The notes under the pieces were generated by a model that saw nothing but the letters and a program-made list of their open reading frames with translations, made no database searches and was not told where the DNA came from. The position numbers were made by a program, and so were the translations under genes. Of a DNA stretch of 64,000 nucleotides, positions 1 through 8,841 are shown in pieces. Origin of the DNA: Dipteris shenzhenensis (taxonomy: Eukaryota > Polypodiophyta > Polypodiopsida > Gleicheniales); NCBI GenBank assembly GCA_047967505.1, contig CM106540.1. One strand, 5' to 3'. How positions within the stretch are numbered: the stretch's first letter is position 1; each line of letters starts with the position of its first letter.

Positions 1-1
1 G

Positions 2-874
2 CCATTCAGACACAAAATGCTCATAATTTTTGGTGACCTGGCGCAATTACCGCCAGTCTGCAAACACCGCGAGGATCTCTGCGAGCCGTGCCACATCACG
101 TCCTCCGCGCACTGGGCTCAAGCGAAAATGTACCACATGCAATTCTCGGTGCGACATGCACGAGACATGCCGTTCCTGGCATTCTTGCATACCATAAGAC
201 TCAGGACGCCCACAACTGATGAGATTTCCGACTATTTGGGGCAGTGCATTGTCGACAAGGAAGGTCCATGCCACTTCATCGATGCCGAAACAACCATCAT
301 TTGCATGCACAGAGTCGATGTCGCTACCTTCAATGATGAGCTTGTGGAGAAATTCAACACTCCCGAGATGATTGTGCATGTTCAAATACACAGTAACGCC
401 ACGAGCGAACCAGCTCTCAAAGAATGGTTGGAGGACAAAAGCTTCAATGAGATAGGAAAAATTTGCGTGGGGGCGAAGGCAATGATAACGAAAAACATCG
501 ACCTCGCAATAGGTGCCGCAAATGGAGCAATGTGCAAAATCAAGAGCATCAATGCAACTAGCAGGGGGGAAATCAACGGTATCACTGTCGTCGTGGACAC
601 AACAGCGGCCGTGCTCACATTACGACGCTCGAAGCATCAACGAAAGGCAATAAATGGAAAATGGTTCCACAAGTCCACATTTCCACTAACCCTAGCATAC
701 GCTATCACGGGACACAAATCCCAAGGTGCAACCATATCCAACAAAGCGCTGCTCATATTTCGAGGAGTGTTTGCCCCTGGCCTAGCATACGTGATGTTGT
801 CCAGAGTGACTGAGAGAACGAGGCTGCGCATACTACATTGCCCACATCCAGACATATTCAGACCAATTCCATAA
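2..874 (+). CDS. PIF1-family DNA helicase, C-terminal part (5' end outside window)
   Basis: The frame is open from the window edge to the TAA at 872-874, about 290 codons. It opens with PFRHKMLIIFGDLAQLPPV, matching the PF-x-K...GD-x-x-QLPPV motif III block of PIF1/RecD-like superfamily 1B helicases. The ATG at 17 is therefore internal, and the Walker A and DE motifs lie upstream of the window. Near the C terminus, YAITGHKSQGATI (motif V) and GLAYVMLSRVTERTRLRI (motif VI) are conserved, including the arginine region expected to contact ATP. PIF1 enzymes unwind DNA 5' to 3'; in mobile DNA they occur in Helitrons and in large DNA viruses. No stop or frameshift is present, unlike most of the window, and the GC content looks higher. 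Two further plus-strand genes follow closely. Which element type it belongs to cannot be told without the missing 5' part. Confidence 0.85.
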   Translation, partial: PFRHKMLIIFGDLAQLPPVCKHREDLCEPCHITSSAHWAQAKMYHMQFSVRHARDMPFLAFLHTIRLRTPTTDEISDYLGQCIVDKEGPCHFIDAETTIICMHRVDVATFNDELVEKFNTPEMIVHVQIHSNATSEPALKEWLEDKSFNEIGKICVGAKAMITKNIDLAIGAANGAMCKIKSINATSRGEINGITVVVDTTAAVLTLRRSKHQRKAINGKWFHKSTFPLTLAYAITGHKSQGATISNKALLIFRGVFAPGLAYVMLSRVTERTRLRILHCPHPDIFRPIP

Positions 875-1061
875 GAGTTCTCACAGCCGACAACACAACC
901 ACGCGCATAAAGGTATTCACTACCAGAGATTGAAAAAGGCAGAGGCAAGTCATGAATATGTTACGTCAAACATGCGTGCAAGGAAAATGGTTTTAATATC
1001 TTGTCTGTTGTCGAGAACAGGTGCAGAGAATCAAAAAGCTCGGGACATTGCAGCATAAGAC

Positions 1062-1406
1062 ATGGACGCAGACAAGGTAAATTCCACCAGCATGAAAGAA
1101 TCTTTTTTTCTTGAAGATTTAAAAAGACGGCTCATTTGAAAAGACGGTGTAATAAGTCGTGCCTGCAAGCAGCTATTTGAGCTATACAAAAGCAACGCGA
1201 AGGCAACAAAGCCTCCACCAGCAAAGAGGAGGTTCTTCCTAACCACAAAGCAATTCCGGCTAGCAAACAATGCAGGAGAACGTCCGGGAGCTTACATCAA
1301 CGGCTTCAACACATATGCGGAACTACGCGACTTCATTGACAACTGCAATAGGCGTTTGCCAGCTAAAAGAGAGCCGGGAGGCTTGAGATTCGCAAATGGT
1401 GCATAA
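1062..1406 (+). CDS. small orphan ORF with predicted 96-nt intron (or one TGA)
   Basis: From ATG 1062 one frame runs to TAA 1404-1406, interrupted only by TGA at 1137-1139. A good donor (AAG|GTAAAT) at 1077 and a CAG acceptor ending at 1172 define a 96-nt phase-0 intron. Its removal deletes the TGA and leaves a basic protein of about 82 aa. The part after the intron includes FFLTTKQFRLANNAGERPG and an ELRDFIDNCNRR stretch. I recognise no family. It lies between the helicase and the GIY-YIG gene on the same strand, so it is probably part of the same element or transcript. The splice model is inferred; without it the ORF is broken. Confidence 0.45.
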
Positions 1407-1480
1407 TGCTTCCGAAAATTAAAAAAAACCGCAACAATTGAGAAAAAGAATTAACGAGTTGCAAGAACAACAAACTCATC

Positions 1481-2349
1481 ATGGATTGCACTTCTCCTGC
1501 AGGACTCCTCAAAGAGATCCTTGTCGAGCTTGACATTGAGTTCGATGAGACCGATAGGATGATGGAAAGCTTGGAGGGGCAGAAGCTACTAGACACGAAG
1601 ACGAAAGGGATCACAGCATATGCGTGCGAGCTGCTGCATTACGGGTACAATGTATCCTTGGAGTTGCTAAGGGACACGACGTGCGATCAAGCAACGGCTA
1701 TACTCGAACAATTCATGGAACAGTTTGGAGGGACGCACGACGCGACGCACCCGGTGACGACAATGGAGAAGCTTACGTATATTTTCGACAGGGACTTATA
1801 CGAGGAGCGCTTCGGTATTGGAAACGATCCTTTCACTCAAACAGAGAAAACCCAGGGCAAGTAAATAAATGCATTCTATTATGGACCTCAAACGGAAAAA
1901 AAAATACCGAAAACCTCGATGACTAACGTAATTGTCAATGTTTACGCAGGTACGACATTGAAAGACGCGAGCCTCGAGATGAAGGAGGAGCCTCCATTGA
2001 AGCGCCCGCGCAAGGGAATCGCGCGAGCCTCATCGTCTACTGCATCACGTGCAAGCCCAACAACAGAAAATACATAGGGAGCACGATGGACCTGCCGCGG
2101 AGGATCAAACAGCACAATAAAAAACCACCGGCAAAAATGAAAGAGGACTTGCAGTGTTACAAGCCCTTCGAAGAAAATTTCGAAATCAAAGTTTTGGAAA
2201 CAACAGACACTGTAGACAAAGCACGAACTTTAGAGCAGTACTACATAAAAAGCCACAACACAGTAGGTCCATTAGGTTACAACACGCTCGAGGGCCATCC
2301 GGCTAGAGCGCGGAAGTACTATTTCCTAAAGCGTAGGAACATAATTTGA
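1481..2349 (+). CDS. GIY-YIG endonuclease, two exons
   Basis: Exon 1 (1481-1860) and exon 2 (1950-2349) are joined by an 89-nt GT-AG intron (donor CAA|GTAAAT, acceptor TTTACGCAG|G). The join restores codon phase exactly and gives 259 aa plus TAA. Exon 1 encodes an unrecognised acidic, probably helical domain of about 127 aa. Exon 2 encodes the nuclease: LIVYCITCKPNNRKYIGST carries the GIY-like (IVY) and YIG blocks, DLPRRIKQH the conserved Arg, TLEQYYIKSH the catalytic Glu and GYNTLEG the conserved Asn, so all the usual active-site positions are present. GIY-YIG enzymes nick or cut DNA in homing endonucleases, Penelope-like retroelements and giant viruses. The CxxC before YIG resembles homing and viral forms more than a host repair enzyme. 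AATAAA follows near 2356. Close linkage to a PIF1 helicase suggests one mobile or virus-derived module. Confidence 0.72.
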
Positions 2350-2806
2350 CCCAAAAAATAAACATTTGTGCCTTCGAAAAAAGGGATCCATTGAAGTTGC
2401 AAATGGTGCTGGAACTTTTGTCGTACATGCAATGCAGCTTTGGGTTTGGATTTTTCCTGTCACAGTTGCATGCTTCTGGCTCAATTTGGTTTTGATTTAT
2501 TATTTATACATTTCTAAAATACATCTCCCCGTCGTTCACTCGAAGTGGAATGACAATAGATTTGCTTACAGTGCAAAGAATAGGAATTAGTCTTCGAAAA
2601 AAAGAAAAACTACATTTTACTGTCGACATGAATGACATCAAGTGCAAGCAGGACTGGATGATAACGAAATCTCTAGAAAAGGTTGCATGCAATTGAACAT
2701 CAATCTTCTGCATCATTTCTGACAACGTCACTCATGTGAACCTCAACAAGATAGCAAAAGAGAGAAGTATTCATCAAGAGCCCAGCTGGCCAAGCACTCT
2801 AGCTCA
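2350..2806. other. intergenic, AT-rich, no gene seen
   Basis: This spacer lies between the GIY-YIG gene and the histone pseudogene. AATAAA near 2356 can serve the upstream gene. The last stretch before 2807 resembles a short 5' leader. Nothing else is recognised. Confidence 0.4.
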
Positions 2807-3757
2807 ATGGCAAGAGTGAAAAACACTGCTAGACCCACTAGACGCCGCCTCCACCCTTCCTCCTCTAGCTCCACCATCTCCATGGCATCTGCACACACGA
2901 ACCTATTCGGGTCTAGCACTTGGTGCCTCCCCCGACTCTCGTGAGCCCTCCCCCAACTCTCGTGAGGTCTCCCACGACTCTTGTGAGCCCTCCCCCAACT
3001 CTCCTGAGCATGAGCCTTCCCCTCAGCCTCACAGCCTCAGCCTTTCCCTCAGCCTCAGCCTCCCTCAGCCTTCCCCTTAGCCTCAGCCTCACTGACCCTC
3101 AGCCTTCCCCTCCCCATGAGAGCCCTCTCCTGATCGAACAAAATGTGTTCGTCGATAACCTCCCGGACATAGAGAGGCTTCCTAAGGGCCAACAGACTGC
3201 CACAGGAAGAGCACCATCTTCCCTCTCCCAATGATACAACCAAACATAGAGATGATCCCTATGCCCACAAAGAGGGTAAAGCAGACACCGAGGAAGCCCC
3301 ATCCCAAAGAAGGACAAAGCTCAAGACATCTTCGACAGGAGGAGTTGAAGGAGGATCAATGCAGACAAGAGCAATGGAGAAATTCAAGGTAGACAGGAGG
3401 CCGTGGGATCATGTTCAGGTACCTGTAAAGCCTCCACCGAGAGTCAGGAAACCATACAAAGCAAGGCCAAGAGCGCGGGCCCTAAGGGAGATCAGGCAAA
3501 TGTAGAAGACCATTGACAACCTGATCCCATGTGCTCCCTTCTAATGTGTGGTACGAGAGATAGCATAGGGATACAAGGACGATGTGCGATTCAACACAGG
3601 AGCTATGGGGGCACTCGAAGAGGCTGCGGAGCAAGTGACCACCGCTTTGTTCGAGGACGCCAACTTGTGTGCCATCCCTGCAAAGCGCGTCACGGTCATG
3701 GACAAGGACATGGCTCTTGTGAAGTGGCTACAGAGTGACCCAAGTTTGAAGCCCTAG
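2807..3757 (+). pseudogene. CENH3-like histone H3 pseudogene
   Basis: The ATG at 2807 opens MARVKNTARPTRR, a histone H3/CENH3-type N terminus. In the same overall frame 3431-3757 encodes a histone fold: RARALREIRQM, KTIDNLIPCAPF, CVVREIA, then [18 protein letters not shown] and [14 protein letters not shown], ending SDPSLKP-TAG at 3755. IPCAPF and the divergent C terminus resemble centromeric CENH3 more than canonical H3. Three stops in the fold (TAG 3503, TAA 3542, TAG 3566) sit exactly where H3 proteins carry conserved Gln, so each is a C-to-T change. The Cys after the second stop is probably an Arg CGT to TGT change. The tail between (about 2920-3300) is a Pro/Ser-rich repeat in shifting frames, far longer than a normal tail. 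No intron is visible, which suits a retrocopy. AATAAA occurs at 3848. H3 family membership is firm; CENH3 assignment is less so. Confidence 0.75.
2918..3095 (+). repeat. Pro/Ser-coding short tandem repeats inside the histone pseudogene tail
   Basis: Units of about 20-23 bp of the form CTCTCGTGAGCCCTCCCCCAA repeat four times with variation. They are followed by many CCTCAGC hexamer-like copies. The repeat lies between the H3-like N terminus and the histone fold and accounts for the frameshifts and excess length there. Confidence 0.6.
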
Positions 3758-3847
3758 ATTCTCTTGTAGCCCACTCTTAGGATTTAGACCACCCCCTTCC
3801 CTTGAAAGCACTATCTTGTATCTAAGGCCCAAGGGTCGATCCTTTTT

Positions 3848-3853
3848 AATAAA
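3848..3853 (+). terminator. AATAAA polyadenylation signal
   Basis: AATAAA lies about 90 bp past the stop codon of the histone pseudogene. It fits the 3' end of the ancestral transcript. No poly(A) tract follows in the genome. Confidence 0.35.
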
Positions 3854-3958
3854 ATATATCGACATTCTTTACACTATCGTATTGTTGTGTATTTTTCATT
3901 TCTATGACTGCAGTAACTTATCATTTTAATGTAAGTTTTAAATTCTACCAAATCCTAA

Positions 3959-4158
3959 AGGAATTTCACCATCGCGCAAAAGGGTAAAGTGTCTGGCATG
4001 TTACCAAGACCCCAGAAATCCCAAAACCCACCACGGCATGAATTTGGGCATTCTAGACTTTCCAAAATGCCCAAATTCACGCCGTGGTGGGTTTTGGGCA
4101 TTTTGGGGTCCTGGCAATGTGCCAAACACTTTTCCCTTCTATGCAATAGTGAAATTTC
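3959..4158. repeat. 200-bp fold-back (MITE or long hairpin)
   Basis: The sequence from GGAATTTCACCATCGC to GCAATAGTGAAATTTC is a single inverted repeat. Two arms of about 90-95 nt flank a loop of about 10 nt around 4050-4060. The inner arms around CCCAAAACCCACCACGGC are almost perfectly complementary and the outer arms carry scattered mismatches. The ORFs across it are by-products. It could be a fold-back MITE or a young miRNA-like precursor. No clear target-site duplication is seen. Confidence 0.75.
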
Positions 4159-4386
4159 TTCAAGATTGGCAGAAGTGAACTTTCAATACCCAAAATTGGT
4201 GAAAATGATACTAAATTGGCTAGAAATGTATTAAATTAACACAATTAAAATGATGGAGAAAATATATCATCAACGACTTAAAGAAAATACAATGGAATTC
4301 ATGATGAGCAATGATAACTTAAAACAAATAATAAAGACATGTAGTCATGTATCCATTTAAATATATGTTTATATATACAAAAGGCC

Positions 4387-5102
4387 TCACAGGCTATCTT
4401 TCTTCTTGGCTAGTTTGAGTACATCGAGAATAGGGGTCTTTGAATCCCCTAGTGGATTCCTAGATATAAATCTAGCCGCAACAGCACTAACATCCTCCTC
4501 TCCTATTGCCAAAGACATAGCCATTGTCGTCAATGCCCTGCCATGAATGTTCGATCCAAAGGCATTGATAGCAACCAGGCGATGTACCAAAATGACTTTG
4601 TCGGCATTCCAAGTAATGTTGGAGTATCCGATAGCATGCGACAAAGCCTTGCACTTCAGCGGCTCCGAAGGACCTCCAGGAGAAATTTTGCTATGAAAGA
4701 CCATGATATGCTCTATGACTTTGCTAAGGTAATGGGCCAAAGAATAATCTCATCCAAATGCGCTGCGAACATTACCCCATTGAGATCAGAATTTATCAAG
4801 CTCAAACGCATCCTGCAACAATTCAACAAACATTAGAAGATTGACTAAACAAATTATATTGAAAGAATATCAAAATAAAAAATATTGTTCGAACTTACCA
4901 CTACAGTGTCGTCGGCTTCTATCCCTTCCTCATTTGCAATGTTGATGGAACTTGGTGTTGTGTGATGTTCCATTTGGGAGGTGGATGCTTTCTCTTGACT
5001 TGTGTTGGAGGTGGAAGCTTCTGCATGAGAGGGTTGTGCATCGTATACGGACATATCTGCATCCCTAATTGAAACCAGCATCGTTAAGAGAAAGTCTTCC
5101 AT
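4387..5102 (-). pseudogene. unrecognised two-exon gene remnant
   Basis: Exon 1 reads down from about 5102 (MEDFLLTMLVSIRDADMS, then a Ser/Thr/Gln-rich linker) to a good donor (GTAGTG|GTAAGTTCG) near 4900. An acceptor (GTTGCAG|GATGCG) near 4815 resumes in phase with DAFELDKF. Two TGA codons follow, both explicable as CGA to TGA, and then about 117 open codons (LAHYLSKVIEHIMVFHSKIS ... ARFISRNPLG) run to the stop at 4387. The splice sites and the phase match support real ancestral coding. I do not recognise the family. It may belong to the same locus as the fragments at 5382-7307. Confidence 0.4.
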
Positions 5103-5381
5103 TGTCTGGTCTTCGGTACCTAAAACCCCAGGATCTTTGACACCTGTGTCAACATCGAACCCCCATAGGACTCCAAGTGCCTCATTATCTCATAGTCCAA
5201 AAAGAATCTCTATGTCATGGAGGAATACATACTCTTCTCCATCGATGATGAGGGGGGACAAGGACCATAATTCAGAGTCTGGTCCAGTGGTCTCCGATGC
5301 AGACTCTTGCTCTACTAGGGGCTCTTGAAGTAGTCTCAATGCTTGAGCTACTTCCATTTACTCTGTTGGATCATCAAGACT

Positions 5382-5621
5382 CTATTCCATGTAGATGTCC
5401 AAGTCTAGTCTAGGGACAACTAGATCAGCAGTTTTACTAGAGGGGGTGCTAGACGATGAGACTTCTTCCTCTAAATTTCCTTCTTGGAGAAGGAAGATGA
5501 ATGTCATCTCCCATGAAAGGAATTTGGTGCTTGTATTTCCTGTGATCCCCGCATCTAGGATGTCTTGAACTTTGACTGTCCTAAACCCTTCATCTGTAAG
5601 GTTGTCACAAAAGCAGGCCAA
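5382..5621 (-). pseudogene. unrecognised coding fragment, 79 codons
   Basis: A 79-codon minus-strand frame has protein-like composition (GFRTVKVQDILDAGITG; acidic and Ser-rich C terminus). It lies upstream, in the direction of transcription, of the two-exon remnant at 4387-5102 and may be another exon of it. No known domain is seen. Confidence 0.25.
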
Positions 5622-6167
5622 GCGCTTTACAAACTTGGGTTCCTCTACAAATAGATACTTTATGTAATCTATGGGAACCCATCTCTTTGAAGAGTGGTCA
5701 AGTGTATAGGCAAATTTGAGAAATTATCTTGCATGTAAAGGATGAGATTTGAGAAGTCATCCTTGGCTCACATATATGTGCCTAGGACATCTAAAGTCCT
5801 AGCAAATACTAAAAGTAGCTCTTCCTCATGATCTGCAAATGCAATTCATGAGATGAAGTCATGGAACACAGTTCTAGCTGAATCCATGGCAAATAGCAGT
5901 TGATGGAGGGAGTAACTTTTGAGGATGGGAGTTTCTATGGCTCTCTAAATGTGAAAGTGAGAATGTGATCTAAAAAGGGCTCTTAACCCTTAATATATAT
6001 CAAAACCCTTAAAATTAAAATTAATCATAAAATCCCCAAATTTTTTGAAAAACATTTACCATGAACTGAAAGGAGAAAACATTAAAAGAAATAACATTTT
6101 AAGTTAATTGTCCATCATCTTTTGAAGCAATAACTAGAATTTGATAGACAAAAAATTAAATGCTGCA

Positions 6168-7307
6168 CTAGTCAAACACATTGTTAGCAATCCTCAAAGT
6201 TGCAGGAGGAATGAAATTGGCACTATGCATGCACTTCTCCACATGGTGGCTAATCTTACCACCATTTAAGGTAAAGTAGAAGGACTCTGACATGCCGTCC
6301 TTCATGACCAATAGGTGTTCTCGCACATCCCTTAGAGTCCATTGCAATGTGACATTCACATTCTTGACATCTCCCTCTTCAACATCAATAGACAAACTTA
6401 CCCCCATATTGTCTTCATCATTAGAGTTCAGGGGAAGACACCTACCATTTGTTTTCTTCCAGCGCCTGCACTGAAAAGCTAAATACAACATTTGGTGTGA
6501 CAAATGGTATCTAATAACTACATTTTCTTTACATGCATGACATTGAAACACATCACCCTTTTGGTCACCTGACCTGGTTCCCCAATTCATCCCAAGTAAA
6601 TCTTCAAGAGCATTTTCATCTACACGCTTGCAGGACCACATAGTTTTTGTTCTATGCATATGTATATTCTGAAATAAAGAAGCAAAAATGTGCAGAGGCA
6701 TAAACCAAGATAACCTTGCCCATTTGGTTCCAAATGTAAACTTCATGGCCATGCCCACATCCTTTGCAATCTTGTCCTTGTACGATTGCAATGTCCTTGA
6801 GTCCACATTGCTGCAATCCATGTCTTGAAGTTGTGGTGGTGCAATGGTTTGTAGACACGGCCATAGCTTGATGATGTCATTGGAGTGATGTATGTTGCAT
6901 TATACCATTCATTTGCCAGGAGGCCAACTTCTCCTTGACATGCATTTGCTTACCTAAATCCTCATGAATCGCAATGAACTTGCCTATGAATGATTCAACT
7001 ATTTCCCAGAAAACATCTGCCACCATGAATAAGAGCTCTTAGAAACCAAACAAAATTTCCAAATGGGCTCATTACACTTATAGGTGAAAAAGGTACATAG
7101 ATAGGAAGGCTCATAGTGTGATGGTATCCTAGATTGATTGAATGATGGAGGAAGCCACATATCTTTTCCCATGTAAACATGTTGCACTTTTGCGAGCCAT
7201 CCTTTCTTCCCAAACTTGAAATTCAAGATGCGCCCCTTCCACTCATGCAAGATGTCACCTCTCTTGCTCTTGGGAAGCTTATGTGGACCTTTGGCCAATT
7301 CTTTCAT
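6168..7307 (-). pseudogene. unrecognised minus-strand gene remnant, 217-codon open part
   Basis: The longest open part (6821 down to 6168) begins MDCSNVDSRTLQSYKDKI. It has a central Cys/His segment (VFQCHACKENVVIRYHLSHQ) followed by CRRWKK, which looks like a metal-binding cluster. It ends in about 60 residues with the hydrophobic spacing of a ubiquitin-like fold (LQWTLRDVREHLLVMKDG ... ATLRI). Upstream, 6995-7307 carries two overlapping frames (KRGDILHEWKGRILNFKFGK; MVADVFWEIVESFIGKF), implying frameshifts. The protein family is not recognised. The ubiquitin-like suggestion rests only on pattern and length. Confidence 0.35.
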
Positions 7308-7484
7308 TGCTATCTAGTCATTTAAGCTGTAGGTGCAAGGGATCCACTCATCCAATGCATTTCTAGCATTATGGAAGACATAAGAGGTCATAGCATTGCG
7401 TGGTCTTGTAGACTTTCTCCTCACCATGCTTACAGAGGTTGTTGTTTTGCAACAACAAGAATGGGACTCCTACACAAGGCAATG

Positions 7485-7756
7485 CAGCTCCAACAGAGGC
7501 ACAAAAGAGGGAGAAGGAGAGGGACAGAGTAGTAGGAATAGAGGCACAAGAGAGGGAGAAGGAGAGGGATAGAGCAGCTCCAATAGAGGCACAAAAGAGG
7601 GAGAAGGAGAGGGACAGAGTAATAGCAACAACAAAGGCACGAGAGAGGGACAGGGAGAAGGAGATGGACAGAGCAACAGCAAAAGAGGCACAAGAGAGGG
7701 AGAAGGAGAGGGACAAAGCAGCTCCAATAGAGGCACAGGAGAGGGAGAGGGGAGAG

Positions 7757-7815
<59 letters not shown>

Positions 7816-7830
7816 CTACAGCAACAAGTA
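7485..7830 (+). repeat. purine-rich minisatellite ending in (AG)n
   Basis: About six degenerate copies of a 45-54 bp unit (GCTCCAATAGAGGCACAAAA then GAGGGAGAAGGAGAGGGACA) are followed by an uninterrupted AG dinucleotide run at about 7759-7812. All ORFs here are repeat translations. Such polypurine tracts can form triplex DNA. Confidence 0.85.
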
Positions 7831-7839
7831 GGCCAAAGC

Positions 7840-8500
7840 AGGAGGGAGCAGAGAAAGAGGGGGAAGAGGGAAAATGCATGGGATTTGGTTTAAGTCTGAG
7901 TGATTTGGCAAGCTAGACTAGAACAGTGGGGACAGAGGCCCTAGAAAGAGGGAGGGGAGAAGAAAAATTTGCCATTTGGGCCCTACCATCTCATTGAATG
8001 CCATTTTGGGCTCATGTGGGGGAGGTGCACTTGGTAGCAGGGTCAAATATGGGTTAAGAGAGGGGGGATGGTTTGGGTGGTCCCTAGTGTAAGGGGAGCA
8101 ACCAATAGGGGCTCTCTATAGACCTGCCCCACCCTCCACCTCAACATACCATTGCCCCACACCTTCTAGCACTCTCATTGGTACACCTCAAATCACTCTC
8201 TAATCCCTTGAAATTAGGAAACACTAATTGGAGGCCCTTTTGAGACCCCAATTCTCCCCTAATGGGAGGGGTTGGCCCCTGGAGGAAGGAACTAGCCCCA
8301 TTTTGGAAAGGAGCAAGGCAGGCCGAGCCTGCAATCAAGGAGCTCAACAAGGAGTCCTTGAGATGTAATCTAAAGTAAAGAAGTCTTTGAGATGTAATCT
8401 ATGTAATCTGTGTGTAATCTATTGAATTGTTAATCTTCGCCAAAGTTTACTTGGGCAATGTTTTATCAGCTATGTGACTAGATAGTGTCCTTTGATCCAC
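7840..8500. other. intergenic, no gene seen
   Basis: No convincing coding frame occurs. The short inverted stretch CTCCCCTAATGGGAGGGG lies near 8257. The direct repeats AGATGTAATCTA near 8360-8420 could be decayed LTR sequence of the adjoining copia fragment, but no LTR ends are visible. Confidence 0.3.
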
Positions 8501-8524
8501 ACCAACATGGTGATAATAATGAGA

Positions 8525-8690
8525 TGAAAGATTTTGATTTGACAAGTAATGTGAGATGAAATATTTTAATTAGATCACTAATGTGAGACTGAAAGATTTT
8601 GATTAGTCAACTAATGTGAGAGGAAAGATTTTGATTAGACAACTAATGTGAGATAAAAGATTTCAACTAACATGAGACTGAAGAATGAGA
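8525..8690 (+). repeat. about 37-bp tandem repeat, 4-5 copies
   Basis: Copies of a unit like CTAATGTGAGATGAAAGATT plus TTGATTAGACAA repeat in tandem just upstream of the copia fragment. Later copies (8690-8760) are more diverged (CTAACATGAGACTGAAG). Confidence 0.7.
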
Positions 8691-8841
8691 AGGTCAGACT
8701 CAATGAACTCAAAGATTTCAATCACTAAACTAACATGAGACTAAAGATTGAGACGGTCATGCTCAATGAACTCTCTTCCTATTTAAGTGCAATGCAGACA
8801 CAACTAAGAGCCCATTATGAAATCTAGCCTCAAATCTCTGT

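Noticed and set aside
1624-1926. 100-codon ORF overlapping the GIY-YIG first exon
   Set aside because: Alternative frame of exon 1; no motif, and the spliced frame accounts for the region.
7369-7879. Overlapping ORFs of 60-149 codons on both strands (Ser/Leu-rich or Glu/Arg-rich)
   Set aside because: They translate the GAGAGGGAGAAGGAGAGG minisatellite and the (AG)n run; frames stay open because the repeat lacks stops.
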